Positions 21,281 to 33,070 are shown, numbered from the stretch's first letter. The stretch: 64,000 nt of DNA from Circinella umbellata (GCA_025093555.1 JAIWNF010000081.1:1-64000); one strand, 5' to 3'. Translations and numbers: made by a program. Notes: a model not told the origin generated them from the letters alone.

Positions 21281-22604
21281 TGCAGTACTTTTTTGCAGTA
21301 GTAGTCGGACAAGACCGGGATTTTCCGCACAATTGACCGGATTTTATTGAGTATCACTAACTATAAAAGGTGCTTTGCAGTAGTTGCGGTACTATTCTTG
21401 CAGTAGTTTACAAATATGCTAAAGAAAAAAAAAATCCTATCAACTTTTTCTCGTCATTTTCGATTATTCTATTTGAACCTTTTTTTTTAGCCAGTAATAA
21501 TGATAACTATATCCAGTGTTTCTTTTGCTATCGCCTTGGTTTAGAATAGTTTGATTTTAGGTAGCACATCATATATATTATTTTGTTCTTCTTCCTAATT
21601 TGTTTTTAAAAATAAATAAATAAATCTTTTAATAAATCTTAATTCACAAGTTATTAGATCTAAAGTCACTATATTATTGCCTTAAATACATATATTGAGC
21701 AGTATACAGTACAACACTGATATTGTTAATATTTTATTATTAATTGAATAATCAATCATGTTGCTATATGATGAAAAAGAATCTCAATATATAAAGTTGC
21801 ATAAACAAAAGTAGCACAAGTAAAAAAAATTAAAGTTTTTCGGCAAAGCCTTTCTCTCTATTGGATCCAATCATTTAACTACTCAACAAGGCACCCATTA
21901 AGCCATTTGAACGTTTGATTTTAATTAATTATATCGGATCATTGATGCCGGGCTTTTTTTCTCATGCTTCTCCTCTTCTATAATAATATATGCTCCTAAA
22001 ATGGAATTTAAAAACACAAGAAAAATCAACAAACTATTTGCTTAATAGAATACTTTGTCTACATTTGATAGAGAAGTTCATAGTAAATGTATTCAAATAT
22101 ATCCATATTTGTGTGTATTTTCTAGAAGCTAATGAATTTGATAATCATAAGAGCCTTAAAGCTGGTGAGTATATCACAATAGTATAAAAAAAAAGGCGGG
22201 GTTACTTCTAACGATTTTAGTGATTATGTGTCACTTCCTTTTTTTAGTAGCGATGTGGGGGATAGTATTTTTCAAAAAAGTAATTTCATAATCAATGTCG
22301 TATTTCCTGAGCTGATAAAACTCAAAAATTAAGAGATTAGTATTAAATATTAAGCAATTACTTATCAAATGTATATTATTCATAAATTTATGATTCCATA
22401 ATTTTTTCAAACAATATTGCAATAATACTATACAAAAACAAGTGTAATATATAATTTTATAAAAATCATTACTACACACAACTATTACAAACCACTGCAA
22501 ACTACCGCAAAGCACCTTTTATAGTTAGTAATACTCAATAAAATCTGGTCAATTGTGCGGGAAATCCCCGGTCTTGTCCGACTACTACTGCAAAAAAGTA
22601 CTGC
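21281..22604. mobile_element. Non-autonomous TIR element, 1.3 kb, about 100 bp TIRs
   Basis: The left end starts TGCAGTACTTTTTTGCAGTA; the right end is the reverse complement and ends at 22604. The inverted repeats extend about 100 bp with few mismatches, both ending in ACTATAAAAGGTGCTTTGC followed by TGCAGTAGTT-like subterminal repeats. A 3 bp TTT occurs on both flanks, a weak candidate target duplication. The interior has no convincing transposase. It interrupts the GRAM gene remnant. Confidence 0.82.
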
Positions 22605-23823
22605 ATTTGCAGTAATGCAAAACCAAAGGTACCCTTTTCTAATTATGCTACTGGTTTTTTTTTATCTTCTTACGAAGATTTCTTTTCATTGAATCAAATA
22701 TATATGATTTACTACTGCAGATATCTCTTGATATAATTATAATGGGTAATTGTGATTAAAAAGCGGTTTATGTGGTTTCCGGTTAACAAAATTATGGATT
22801 CGGATCCCATAAGTACTTCAAATAATTTAGCTCAGAATTTTCTAATAAATTTATAACTAGTGATGTAAATGGCATGTCATAGTGAGTCATAGAAATAATA
22901 AAAGAAAACGATAAAATGCGTGTTATGTGGCGCTTCCGATAATGCATGATCTATGCTGAGTACAGCTACGGAAGCCTTCCTCTCCAGGAAAATGTAATGA
23001 GGATTTTATTGACACGATATTTGGTGTTTCACCCGGAAATTCCGATCACTACTGCAGAAACACCCAGGCCCTCTGTTATTCATCCCAAACCTTTTTGCTG
23101 TCTGTTTGTTGTTTCGTATTGTTTTGTCCCTTTAAAAAAGAATCGGGTCCATTAAAAAAAAAGTTAAACTCCATGAATATACTATGCTCACTGATAAGAC
23201 CATCCACAGCAGTGGTTGCTACACTGTTATGTTAAATTTGACAGCTTGTTTAACATTCAGATCCTACAGCGGATTTAGTTCATTACAATGTTGTTAGTGT
23301 CAACAGTTTCATAAAAAAAATGTGAAGTTGAACGAACTGCTTTGACTTTTTTTTCTCTAAAATGAGCCAGGAAAGATGATGTGGCGCGCGCGAATGGTAC
23401 CTTACTCTATTTTTTTTAATCGAGTGCACATCTCTGTTTACACTTTTAAAGCAAAATAATGGTTATTTTAGTGTTAAAGGTAATTGTTTATGTAAGTTTA
23501 TGGGTGTTTGTGTCCATACGTATAAACAAATTCCAATTTAAACATTCAATACATTGGATCGTGCACCTTTATATTCATAATAGGATAAAAGTAATTTATA
23601 TGTTTGTATTTGAGTATGTGGGAGTTTTACTTTTATTACTCTGACAATAATTTATAGTTAGAGGTGAATTAGCCGCTGATACTTCAACGTACGTATATAA
23701 ATAAAGGGCTTCCTGTCAACTAGAGAAGATTATTCTCGAGCCCTCTCTTTTTCTACTAATTATTTTTAATTACGCTTCCTCACACTAATCGATAGAATAT
23801 TTGTCATTCTTCTGCAATCTGAA
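22605..23823. other. Gene-free interval before the 118-codon ORF
   Basis: A 69-codon open stretch at 22946-23155 has no recognisable motif. The GRAM gene does not resume after the TIR element as far as I can see. Confidence 0.4.
23696..23703 (+). promoter_or_regulatory. TATA box of the 118-codon gene
   Basis: TATAAATA 121-128 bp upstream of the ATG at 23824, the only good TATA box in the preceding 200 bp. Confidence 0.5.
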
Positions 23824-24180
23824 ATGGTCGATCCTATAATATGTGCTGCCTTAATTGCTGCTGGAGCCCCCATGGTACAAGGAGCTATTCATGGAATTAA
23901 CAATTTAAATCAAGATCAGAGAGGAAACTTCACAAAATCATTATCATCAAAGAAATTTCACAGCCTTGGCAATGTTCACGCAGTTATTGTTACTTGCCAA
24001 GAAAACACACACAATGGTGTTAGAATACAGGATGGCATTATGTGTGGATTAGCCTACTATGAGGTTATAGTATTTTATGGACCTGGGTTTTATGAAAATC
24101 ATGGAGATGGTGGATATTGCAATCATGCATTGTATGGGCGTGTTAAAAAAGTCACATCTAACAGATGGGAAATTCGTTAA
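23824..24180 (+). CDS. Small protein of unknown function (118 aa)
   Basis: A single-exon ORF with an ATG in a clean context 120 bp after a TATA box, ending TAA. The N-terminus has a short hydrophobic helix (IICAALIAAGAPMVQGAI, about residues 5-22), which could be a weak signal or membrane segment but lacks a basic start. The rest is polar and Gly/His/Tyr-rich, including YYEVIVFYGPGFYENHGDGG and four Cys. Composition is unlike the surrounding A/T-rich DNA, so I take it as a real gene. I do not recognise a family. Being single-exon in a repeat-rich region, it could be lineage-specific or transferred. Confidence 0.6.
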   Translation: MVDPIICAALIAAGAPMVQGAIHGINNLNQDQRGNFTKSLSSKKFHSLGNVHAVIVTCQENTHNGVRIQDGIMCGLAYYEVIVFYGPGFYENHGDGGYCNHALYGRVKKVTSNRWEIR

Positions 24181-24794
24181 CAATATAACTCAACTCTGTA
24201 AAAGTGTCTCCCCCCCCTCCCTCCCCTCACCCTACACATACACACACCACATACCATTTTATTATATTTACCCGCAAAAAATAAAAAAAATTATATGATC
24301 ATTTTTTTCGCTTTTGATAAAAAAAGTTGAGACCCATTTTTGCACCTAAATCCCACCTATGCAAGAAGTATAGATTGGAACATAAATTTTCGTTGGTAAT
24401 AAATATTTACATTATTTGGGGGAGGTTAAAAGGAACGATAATCAGTTTTTTTGTATGATAATTATAAATTTATTATCAGTCAAAGAAATGTCTTTCTTTT
24501 GAAAACCTCCAAAAGTAATCGTCTCCATGGAAACTGATATGAATTTTATGTAATAGATTAATTGTTGGGTAATTTGTTTCTCTATCGTCCAAGTATTTAT
24601 ACACACAGTTGTTTTCAATCCAAATATGTTTATATCTACACTATCTTTTCAAATTTCAATTAAATGAAATAAGATGCTTTTTTCTATTTTATTACAATAT
24701 TATTATATAAAGATCCTATTATCAACTTTTTTTTTCTACTATTATTAATAAAGATGTATAAACCTTAAATTAATTATATCAGTTTTTTTTTCTT

Positions 24795-26352
24795 TTACCA
24801 ACTTAAATCCTTCTTTTCTGATTTTGTTGAATCATCTAAAATATGAGTTGGGACTCTGGGTGGTGGAGTATTTACAAGAGAAGGATCTCGTGGTTTAATA
24901 GGTGCAATGGTAGTATCACGTTCAATTTTTGAAAAATGTTGTACTGTTTTACGAGTTGTTCGTTGTTCTGTTTCTTCATTATTATTCGTTGCATCTGATA
25001 ATTGACGACGCTATAAATAATAATAATAATGAGTTTCTTTTTCTTAACCATTTCTCTAATCTTTTCATCCCCTAATATATAATTATATATTTACCGTTCG
25101 AGTTGTTTCTCTTCCGATACCAAGTTGTGGTAAACCTTTATTTAAACCTTCAAGCATCATACATGCTTTACAAATTGTATTTGAGGACATATAACCACAT
25201 CGTTCACATGTCTTTTGTGTTGGCATTTTAATATCGGATTTAATTTCAAATGCTTCACCTGAATGGATAATATCTAAATATGTAATAGTGATAATATATT
25301 AAAGAACTATTAATCCATTATTCCTCTCTGTCTTCTCAATTTCATTTTTATCGCATAATAGTTACCAATGATTGCACTTGGACGGATAGATTCCAAATCC
25401 TTTAAAAAGGTTCTTGCATGACCTCGATAAGCATTTGGAGAATAAATACATTCAGTAGAAAAATAGTCAAGCTTTTTAAAATAAGCATACATGACAATTT
25501 CTTTTTCATAGGTATATTTAAATGGCTTCGATCGTCGAATCATACTTTCGCCTTGGGTAAAAATTTCTGTACATCTTCCAAGACGTGCTACATCACCACG
25601 AAAGACTATATAAATTTATATTTATATATAGGTTAGTTAAAAATCATAATACTCCCCCTACCCCTATATATATATATCTTGTTCCTTACTATTCATAAGG
25701 ATGGTTTCAGCAATATCATCTGCATTATGTCCTGTAACAATATGATCTACACCCAACATAACTGCGCCACGATCCAAGGCTTGACGGCGAAATACGCCAC
25801 AAAATGTACAATTATTTTTTCTTCCAACTTCTTGAACAATTTCATCCATACTCCAACCATATAAATCAGCATAAGATACAATTTTAAGTGGTAAATCATA
25901 TTGTTGTTGATTCCGTTTGACTGTTTCAAGAGAATCGTCTCGATATCCAGTAATACCTTCGTCCACAGATAAAAGAAATAAATCACAACCATAATCATAT
26001 CGTTCATTTAACGTTTTTAATACATGAGCAAGTACAGTGGAATCTATTTTAGATTAAAATAAAAAGAAAAAAGTTTTAGGGGAAGTTTGGTGAATCCTCT
26101 CTTTCCAAAATTAAAATAGTTGAAGTAGGAGTAGTTGTTGTTGTTAAATTAACTTCTTTTTTTTTTACCTTTGCCACCACTTGCACCAATGGCTACTCTT
26201 TCACCTCGTTTAAAAAGATTATTATCAATAATGGTATTATGGATCTCAGTTTCAAAAACATAAAAGAAACATTGTTGACAGATCTGTTGACCTGTTTTAG
26301 GTCGTTTGATCATGGCTCGATTTTCATTACATAAAACACAAAGTTTGACCAT
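24795..26352 (-). CDS. CTU1: Cytoplasmic tRNA 2-thiolation protein 1 (Ctu1/Ncs6)
   Basis: Five exons (26352-26169, 26043-25690, 25605-25366, 25273-25095, 25010-24795) join in frame to 390 residues. The family thiolates wobble U34 of cytosolic tRNA-Lys, -Glu and -Gln, working with Ctu2/Ncs2 and the Urm1 sulfur carrier. Visible motifs are an N-terminal zinc site (C5-x2-C8 and C25-x2-C28), IKRPKTGQ, the PP-loop ATP-binding SGGKDS (58-63, split by intron 1 between K and D), [21 protein letters not shown] and the C-terminal pairs CERCG and [18 protein letters not shown] is also typical. All acceptors end in AG and donors are GTAAA/GTAAG/GTAAC. Transcribed divergently from the 26613 gene. Confidence 0.95.
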
Positions 26353-26612
26353 TATGTATATATGTATATATCTATTATTTTTGATAAAAAGGAATAAGAT
26401 AGATAGACACACAGAGAAAGAAAGAGAGAGTGGTCTAAAGATAAAGAAAGAAAGAAAAAGAGAGAGTAATTAAAAGTATAAAAAAAAAAGTTTAAAGCGA
26501 AACCAACAAAAAAAAACACGGAGTTTAGTAAAGGCTGTTATATACATATATAATCACAACTGTTCGTGTATGTAAAAGTTATTCTTTCTCTCTTCCACCC
26601 CCCCCTTCCCCA
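26353..26612. promoter_or_regulatory. Divergent promoter between CTU1 and the 26613 gene
   Basis: 260 bp separate the two start codons. The stretch contains AAAGAAAG purine tracts and TATATACATATATAA at about 26540; no known factor site was recognised. Confidence 0.55.
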
Positions 26613-29600
26613 ATGGATCTTGGTAGTCTATTAAATCAAGACACGTCGAGTCTATCTATTGAAAGTTTACGTGAACTCTTAAAAGAATCAGAAAGTAGTG
26701 TTAAATTGAATAGACTTACCAATGCCACGTTTACATTACCTTCTACACTTGAACAGTCTTTTGAATTCTTTAATGTTCATATTCAACTTTTATTATCCAT
26801 TCAGTATACCGATGATGAAGCTTATGGATCTCAATATGCTAATACCATTCTTGTGGAATCATTACGTACTTGTACTCAAGGCTTAATACGCATGCATTAT
26901 GGACAACAATGGCTTTTTCAATTTTCTTGTCATTTTACTTTTACGATTTGGCAGTGGTTACATACAAGTACAGATAAAACAATTCTTATGTATCTTTATG
27001 GATTATCATTATCAGTACTTATCAACCATTACAATAACAACAATGATCATATCAAATTACAAGAAAGTGGCGCGTTAGGACTTGTACAATTTATAAAATC
27101 AAGATCCATACCCCTTGGTTGTCATATTTGGTTAATGTGTTGTACCATGGATAATAAGAATACGACGATCAATACAAAAATACTATTTTTTAATGAATTG
27201 GAAATCATATTGGAAAAGGATAAACAACGAATGGCTGGTTATATAACTGATTTTTTATTGACTTTGGATAATGCTCAAGTCGATCTTTTATCCATTGAAG
27301 TGGATCAACGATTAGAAAATACCATGATGGGAGGATTAGTGAGACCTATTTTTTCAAAAGATGATTTATTATTGGGTCATGCATCATTTTTGGCTTCAGC
27401 ACAAAATTTATCACGGCACGATTATCCTGAAATTACAAGAATTACTCGGATAATTGAATTACAACGACGTATAAAATGTAATATATATTTAATATTATCA
27501 AAAAAGGCATTTTGTATACTAATTATTAATATCTGTTGTTTTTTTATGTGGTTTATGTCTATAGCTTCTAATTTCAAGAATCCATTATATACAACTATAT
27601 GTAGTAGAAAGTTACCAAGTGACATGATTAGCAAAGTTAAATTATTACGTACAGGAATTAAATCATGGCAACAAATATTTCTACAGCAACAACAACAAAA
27701 TCATGATAACACCAATGAAGAATTCAATATTTATTTAAGAGATCTTATTTATCGACATTACCCAATTGATCAAAAAACAATGCTTGATGTTATATTAGCA
27801 TTTTGGACGATTCGTGATCCATATAATCAACATAGAACAGTTATTATCAATGCCTTATTGACTCAATTAAAAGAAAAAAAACCATATAATCGTCGATCAT
27901 CACCTTATTATGCATTTACACAACTTTTTAATACACCTGTTCTTAATACCAACAATGGCATAACTGAATTAAGTACTCATCATACCAATAACAATAATAG
28001 TAATATTAGCAATAAAGATTTATTCAATAATACGTCAGCAACAACAACAAAAACAGGTGCCGATATTGATATTTCACAACTTGTTAGCGAATATTCTCAC
28101 AGTACTTTAAAAAAAGGATGTTTAGAAACATTAAAATTACTTACTGCTTATGCAGAAACATCGACCAAAGGATGGGTAGCGGATTGTTTACAAGAAGCCA
28201 TGCCACAAGTTGTAGAAGCTTATATTAAATATCTTGCAACACTTGTTACAAAAGAAAATAACAGTAATCGTCAACAACGTCAACGTCAATCATCCAATAA
28301 TAATACCAATGGAAAACACTTATGTCAAGTATTACGAAATCCACGTATTATATCCCTGGGTTCTCATGTTGTTCCAACTTTATTATTAGCATTAGATCAA
28401 GATACATTTATGTGGTTACAATGTAATTCGATTGAATTTATCAACTTGGTACAACACTACTTTAATGAATGTTCTCAGTTAACAAAACAATTATTCGTTA
28501 TTAATTTATTGGAAACAAAAACTAAAATATATATGGATCAATTATTAAGTATGTTACGTGACAAGTCAACTACAATGAATGCTGCAAATAGTAGTCAACA
28601 TACAACAACAAGGTGGTTTTTAAATCATTTCATTCGTCCTTTATTGACTGTTGCAGGCAATGGTACAGAAGGAGTTGCAACCCAAATCTTTCGACAAATT
28701 CTCAAGACACGAGCTGATTTTATTTGGTATCTTGGATCACCTTCTTTACCCCTTTCATCATCAAAGGATACTACTGAAGATACGATGCATACGATGGGTG
28801 TTCATAGTAGTCAACAACAACAATACGAAGGTGATATTAATTTCAAAGGATTAGAAATTGCCAAAACACATGAAATTCTTGCTATCAAACAAATTGGTTT
28901 GGTAGATATGTTTCATGAAATGGTACGATTAGGTGATACGACCAAAACGGAACGATTAGTTCAAATGTGGTATAATTTATGGACATCAGAAAATAATTCA
29001 TCCTTTACGGTTCCTGTGAGTTGGATTATGCAATGTATTGGATTATATGATGAAGCACCTGCTGTCGTCAAACAAATGATTGAACAATTAATACGTATTG
29101 GTATTCAACAAAGTATTCAATTAAAAACAAAACAAGAACAAGGGGATCATTCTGAAAATAACACTATTCCAAATCTTTTATCATCCTCCTCGTCACGATC
29201 CTTTATTGTGGATATTATGGACTTGATGATTCTTGCAGATATTCCTGAATTGGATTCAATTATGGATGTTTTCTTTCGATTATATCAAGAAGAAGAAGGA
29301 ATAGACGATAAAAAAGAAGGCATTGTGGATGATGAATTTATATGGTGTATTGTTGAAACACTCATTCAATTAATTGAAGAATTACGGTTGGAAACGGCAT
29401 TTATCACGACCACGACAACTACGAAGCAACGATTTATCAGTAAACAACAAAAAATGTATCCAAAACCACAAAAAGAAATGAGGAAACAAATTCTACGACG
29501 AAAACAACAAGAATTAGAAAATCGATTTTTTAAAGGAGGAAATCGAAAAAGAACTAAAAAAAATAAACGACAATTAAATCAATTAAAAAAACAATTATAC

Positions 29601-30056
29601 CAACAAATAATGGCACAAGAAGAATCATCACCATCACCTTCACCCAGTTTTTATTTTGATGATTCAATGGATATAGATGGTCAAGATATACGACAACAAC
29701 ATAATCCAACAAATAAAATAAAAGCATTATATCAACTGATTTCAAGAGCTTTGACATTTTTATTAACGATGGGTTCTTATGATGACAGTATTGAAGAGAT
29801 CCGAGTAAAAGTACGTTTACGAAACAAATTATCAGAGTGGTTATTATTATATGAACCACTCGGCATCCTTAAAAAATTTTTGAATCAACAATTACAAGAA
29901 GAAGAAGAACAGGATGAAAATAATAATAGTATCAATGATCTTTTTGATGATTTAAATAGTACTATTGATGTATATATTCAAAATTTGATCCGATGTAATC
30001 AATCTGATCTTGTTGAAAAAGCTCAACGATTATTAGATTGTAATATTAACCTATAA
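26613..30056 (+). CDS. Large helical protein of unknown function (about 1118 aa)
   Basis: A long ORF from ATG 26613 to TAA 30056 contains one probable intron, 27478-27564 (87 bp, GTAATA donor, TATAG acceptor). It has no stop and is a multiple of three, so it can be read through. Its translation (CNIYLILSKKAF, IINICCFFMWF) looks non-native. Splicing gives QRRIKSSNFKNP and 1118 residues. The protein is rich in Leu-containing helices, suggesting an alpha-solenoid, with Asn/Thr low-complexity loops (about 430-465, 540-570) and a Lys/Arg/Gln-rich segment with RKRTKKNKR near 975, then an acidic tail. Conserved-looking blocks are LDVILAFWTIRDPYNQHR and LLALDQDTFMWLQCNS. I considered Integrator or Mediator subunits but cannot assign it. 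Confidence 0.85.
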   Translation: MDLGSLLNQDTSSLSIESLRELLKESESSVKLNRLTNATFTLPSTLEQSFEFFNVHIQLLLSIQYTDDEAYGSQYANTILVESLRTCTQGLIRMHYGQQWLFQFSCHFTFTIWQWLHTSTDKTILMYLYGLSLSVLINHYNNNNDHIKLQESGALGLVQFIKSRSIPLGCHIWLMCCTMDNKNTTINTKILFFNELEIILEKDKQRMAGYITDFLLTLDNAQVDLLSIEVDQRLENTMMGGLVRPIFSKDDLLLGHASFLASAQNLSRHDYPEITRITRIIELQRRIKCNIYLILSKKAFCILIINICCFFMWFMSIASNFKNPLYTTICSRKLPSDMISKVKLLRTGIKSWQQIFLQQQQQNHDNTNEEFNIYLRDLIYRHYPIDQKTMLDVILAFWTIRDPYNQHRTVIINALLTQLKEKKPYNRRSSPYYAFTQLFNTPVLNTNNGITELSTHHTNNNNSNISNKDLFNNTSATTTKTGADIDISQLVSEYSHSTLKKGCLETLKLLTAYAETSTKGWVADCLQEAMPQVVEAYIKYLATLVTKENNSNRQQRQRQSSNNNTNGKHLCQVLRNPRIISLGSHVVPTLLLALDQDTFMWLQCNSIEFINLVQHYFNECSQLTKQLFVINLLETKTKIYMDQLLSMLRDKSTTMNAANSSQHTTTRWFLNHFIRPLLTVAGNGTEGVATQIFRQILKTRADFIWYLGSPSLPLSSSKDTTEDTMHTMGVHSSQQQQYEGDINFKGLEIAKTHEILAIKQIGLVDMFHEMVRLGDTTKTERLVQMWYNLWTSENNSSFTVPVSWIMQCIGLYDEAPAVVKQMIEQLIRIGIQQSIQLKTKQEQGDHSENNTIPNLLSSSSSRSFIVDIMDLMILADIPELDSIMDVFFRLYQEEEGIDDKKEGIVDDEFIWCIVETLIQLIEELRLETAFITTTTTTKQRFISKQQKMYPKPQKEMRKQILRRKQQELENRFFKGGNRKRTKKNKRQLNQLKKQLYQQIMAQEESSPSPSPSFYFDDSMDIDGQDIRQQHNPTNKIKALYQLISRALTFLLTMGSYDDSIEEIRVKVRLRNKLSEWLLLYEPLGILKKFLNQQLQEEEEQDENNNSINDLFDDLNSTIDVYIQNLIRCNQSDLVEKAQRLLDCNINL

Positions 30057-31539
30057 TAAAATAAAAGAAAAAAATATTTTATATATTTATGTATACCCCC
30101 TCTTAACACCTTGATCATTTCATTTCTGTCATTCTTTGCGTAATAAATCATATATATATATGGTTATAGTTATAGTTATAGTTATATTTGAATAGTACAT
30201 AATAAAAACTTGTGTCATAATAATATTATCATAATTTGAAATCTGATATAATGGTGATAAGGTTTTTAAAACCCTGTAATAATAGCACAAAAATAAGGAT
30301 CTCAAATATTATTGGGAGCAAAAGGGAGACAGAGAGAGAGAGAGAGAGAGAAGGAGAAAAAGAAGTAATATACCATGGGATTACATGTTCATATAGTATA
30401 ACGTAAAAGATCAATGTAAATAGTAGTGGTTTAATATGAAAAATATGTAGGAGATTTCAAGAAAGAAAAAGAATAATCCTCGGATCAGTTTTTACTAGAA
30501 ATATAGGGAGTTATATAGATCTGAGGTATAATGTATCTTAGAATTAGTAGTCGTAAATAATATAAGAATTAGGGATAAATAATAACCGTAAAAGAATATA
30601 AGAATATAAAGTTTATCTTATGCAAAAACAAGAAAAATTTACCTAGTTTATTATGGCGGGCTTTTTTTTTTTGAAAGAGTTTCCGGTTAGATCACTATTA
30701 TTTCTTACTAACTACCGCCTTTATTTTTATCTTCTATTGATTATTTACGTATCTCGAGGTGAATATGTGTAATTCATGGGGTAAAAAAAAAAAGAAAGAA
30801 AAAAAAATAACAAGCGATCTTCTCCTCTTTTTTTCTTTCTTGTTTCTCCTTCTATATGTTTATTGTTAAAATATTTATCATTATTAATATTCACTTTATA
30901 CTTGTACTTCTTCCACTCTCCTCCTTTTTTCTTATTAAACATCTAAGGATCAAGAGAGGAGAATTATAACAATAATATTGAAGAAATACCAAAAAAAAAC
31001 AATGAAAACTCTAAACTGAGGCTTATTTGAAGATCTCCAAAATATTTTTTATAATCAATTCATTCCTTCTGTTTTTTAAAAATTACTTGATAATAATTAC
31101 TTAATAGAAATAACAACAGCAACTACCCTCTTATTGTTTTGTTTTTTAAACTATTTATTATAATCTAAATGAATGGATTTCTTTAGATAATAAAAAAAAA
31201 AGCTATTTGTAAAAAAGGAAAACTTTCTCCCTTTTTCGGGGATACCACGATCTTAAATCACTATACTTCCCCCCCCCCTCCCTTTATAACTTTCGTATCG
31301 TATTAAAAAAAATTATATCTATACACAATAAGGCTCCTAAACCTTAGGATACCGAAAAAAAAAATAAAGAGATAAAGAGACCCTTACCTTTTTTCTTATC
31401 GTAAAAATAATTATACATATATATATATATAGCAAAAGACTTTTAAAAATTTTGGTTTTCTTTTCATTTCTTCATACGAATATCTTTTTTTTCAAACAAT
31501 CTTTTTCTTTTCTTTTCTCTAAACCCCACTTTTATATAA
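30057..31539. other. Intergenic region with simple repeats
   Basis: Contains GGTTATAGTTATAGTTATAG at about 30161-30186, a (GA)n run at about 30330-30352 and poly-A/T tracts. No ORF is supported. The last 200 bp, pyrimidine-rich and ending TTTTATATAA just before the ATG at 31540, likely hold the promoter and leader of the next gene. Confidence 0.5.
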
Positions 31540-33063
31540 ATGTCTACTATAATAATGCATCAATATGATCTTCCAATAAAACAATATGAGAATAATATTG
31601 TTGATAAGGTAAAAAAAAAATCACTTACTTATTTTCTATACAACATCGTTTCATCCAAAGGGGAGGTATTAACACAACATATTTTACATATATGTATAGC
31701 ATTTGGATATCGAAAGTCCTTTTCAAGCTACAAATCCACCAACATCACCAACTTCAATAATGAAAAGTGATTCAGAAAGTGATTCTACAACTATTATTGA
31801 TTATTCTGATGATGAGGATATTAATAATGATAGTATATTATCAAATCAAAAAGATGATAATTCTATTAGTGAAACAAATACTAGTAGTGATATTACTCTT
31901 TCACAAGAAGATGATATACCTGGAACATCAGTTCCAAATACACCTATTACCTCATTATCATCATCTACACACTCTTCAAAAATATCAACAGCAACAATAG
32001 AGGGTGATAATAATCAACTTTTATCAGAATTATATTTGTCATCAAAAATAGATGAACAAGTCATTCATCTTCATATTGATGTATCCAAACCCACCACTCC
32101 TACTGTAAAACTACATAATTTTAAAAGTCGATTCAAACAAGCACTTGGCTTGTCTCCTAATCACAAAAAGCATCGACGTACGAGACGGCATTGTGTAGAT
32201 TTTGAACAACAATATCCGGCTCATTTAACAGAACAATTTATTGAAAAAGAAAGAGAAAAGGATAATGAAAATAGGATTGACAACAACAAAAATAATCAAT
32301 ATACAGAACGATATCAAGAATCCATGGATTTACCTGCACCCACATGGCATTTAAAACAGTACCATCCTGCATCTCCAGTACCAACTTTATCCTATTCAAT
32401 ATGTGGACCCGGTAGTTATCAACATCATCTCCAGCAAGGTATAAACCAATTACAGAATCGACAAAAGAAATTACCACAACTACCTGTAATACCACCATCG
32501 ACTTTCTCTACAGCTCTACCTACACCTACAAAGATGCCTGTCAAAGGAATTCTTAAAAAACGATCTAAATTTCCACTTCCAGAAGAACAAGATCAACAAT
32601 GTAATATAGACTCTACTTCATCCTCTCTTGAGCTATCATCATCAGTAATAGTTACTGAGAAACGAGAACAACATCACCTAGCGGTAGAGGAAAATAACAA
32701 ATCAACTACATGTAATAGTGTATTCAAACCACGTTCTTGGTTACACAAATTAAAGAATACAATGATCTCCTCTAATTCATCACCATCCGCACAACAACAA
32801 CAAACTAATAATGATAATAACAAGGATAAGAATGGAGAAACAGAACAAGAAAGAAAACAAGGAAAACGAGCTATTCGATATAATAAAATGGTGATTGTTC
32901 ATGAAACATATACACCTCAAGAATATAACCGAGAACCTGACCCGAATATATCTTGTACTTTTCTTACTGCAGAAGAAGCTCAAGATATTAAAAATGAACT
33001 AAACATGTATAAATTTAATGAAATGATCGTTCATCCAAATAGTCGCATATATACTCACTTTTT

Positions 33064-33070
<7 letters not shown>
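31540..33070 (+). CDS. Bni4-like protein with PP1-docking C-terminal region (candidate)
   Basis: Two exons, 31540-31608 (23 codons) and 31700-33070, join in phase 0 over a 91 bp intron with GTAAAA donor and GTATAG acceptor, giving 479 residues. Most is Ser/Thr/Asn/Gln-rich and probably disordered, with acidic stretches near the start and PVKGILKKRSKFPLP at about 300. The C-terminal 65 residues are compact: RAIRYNKMVIVHETYTPQEY, then FLTAEEAQDIKNELNMYKFN and a final SRIYTHFF. This order resembles the conserved C-terminal region of fungal Bni4-type proteins, which dock protein phosphatase 1 at the septum or bud neck to direct chitin synthesis. The assignment is from memory of that motif. KRAIRY is a poor match to a strict RVxF. 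Confidence 0.75.

Noticed and set aside
22231..22515. 94-codon minus-strand frame inside the 1.3 kb TIR element, considered as a transposase
   Set aside because: No DDE-type spacing or helix-turn-helix; it runs into the TIR itself.
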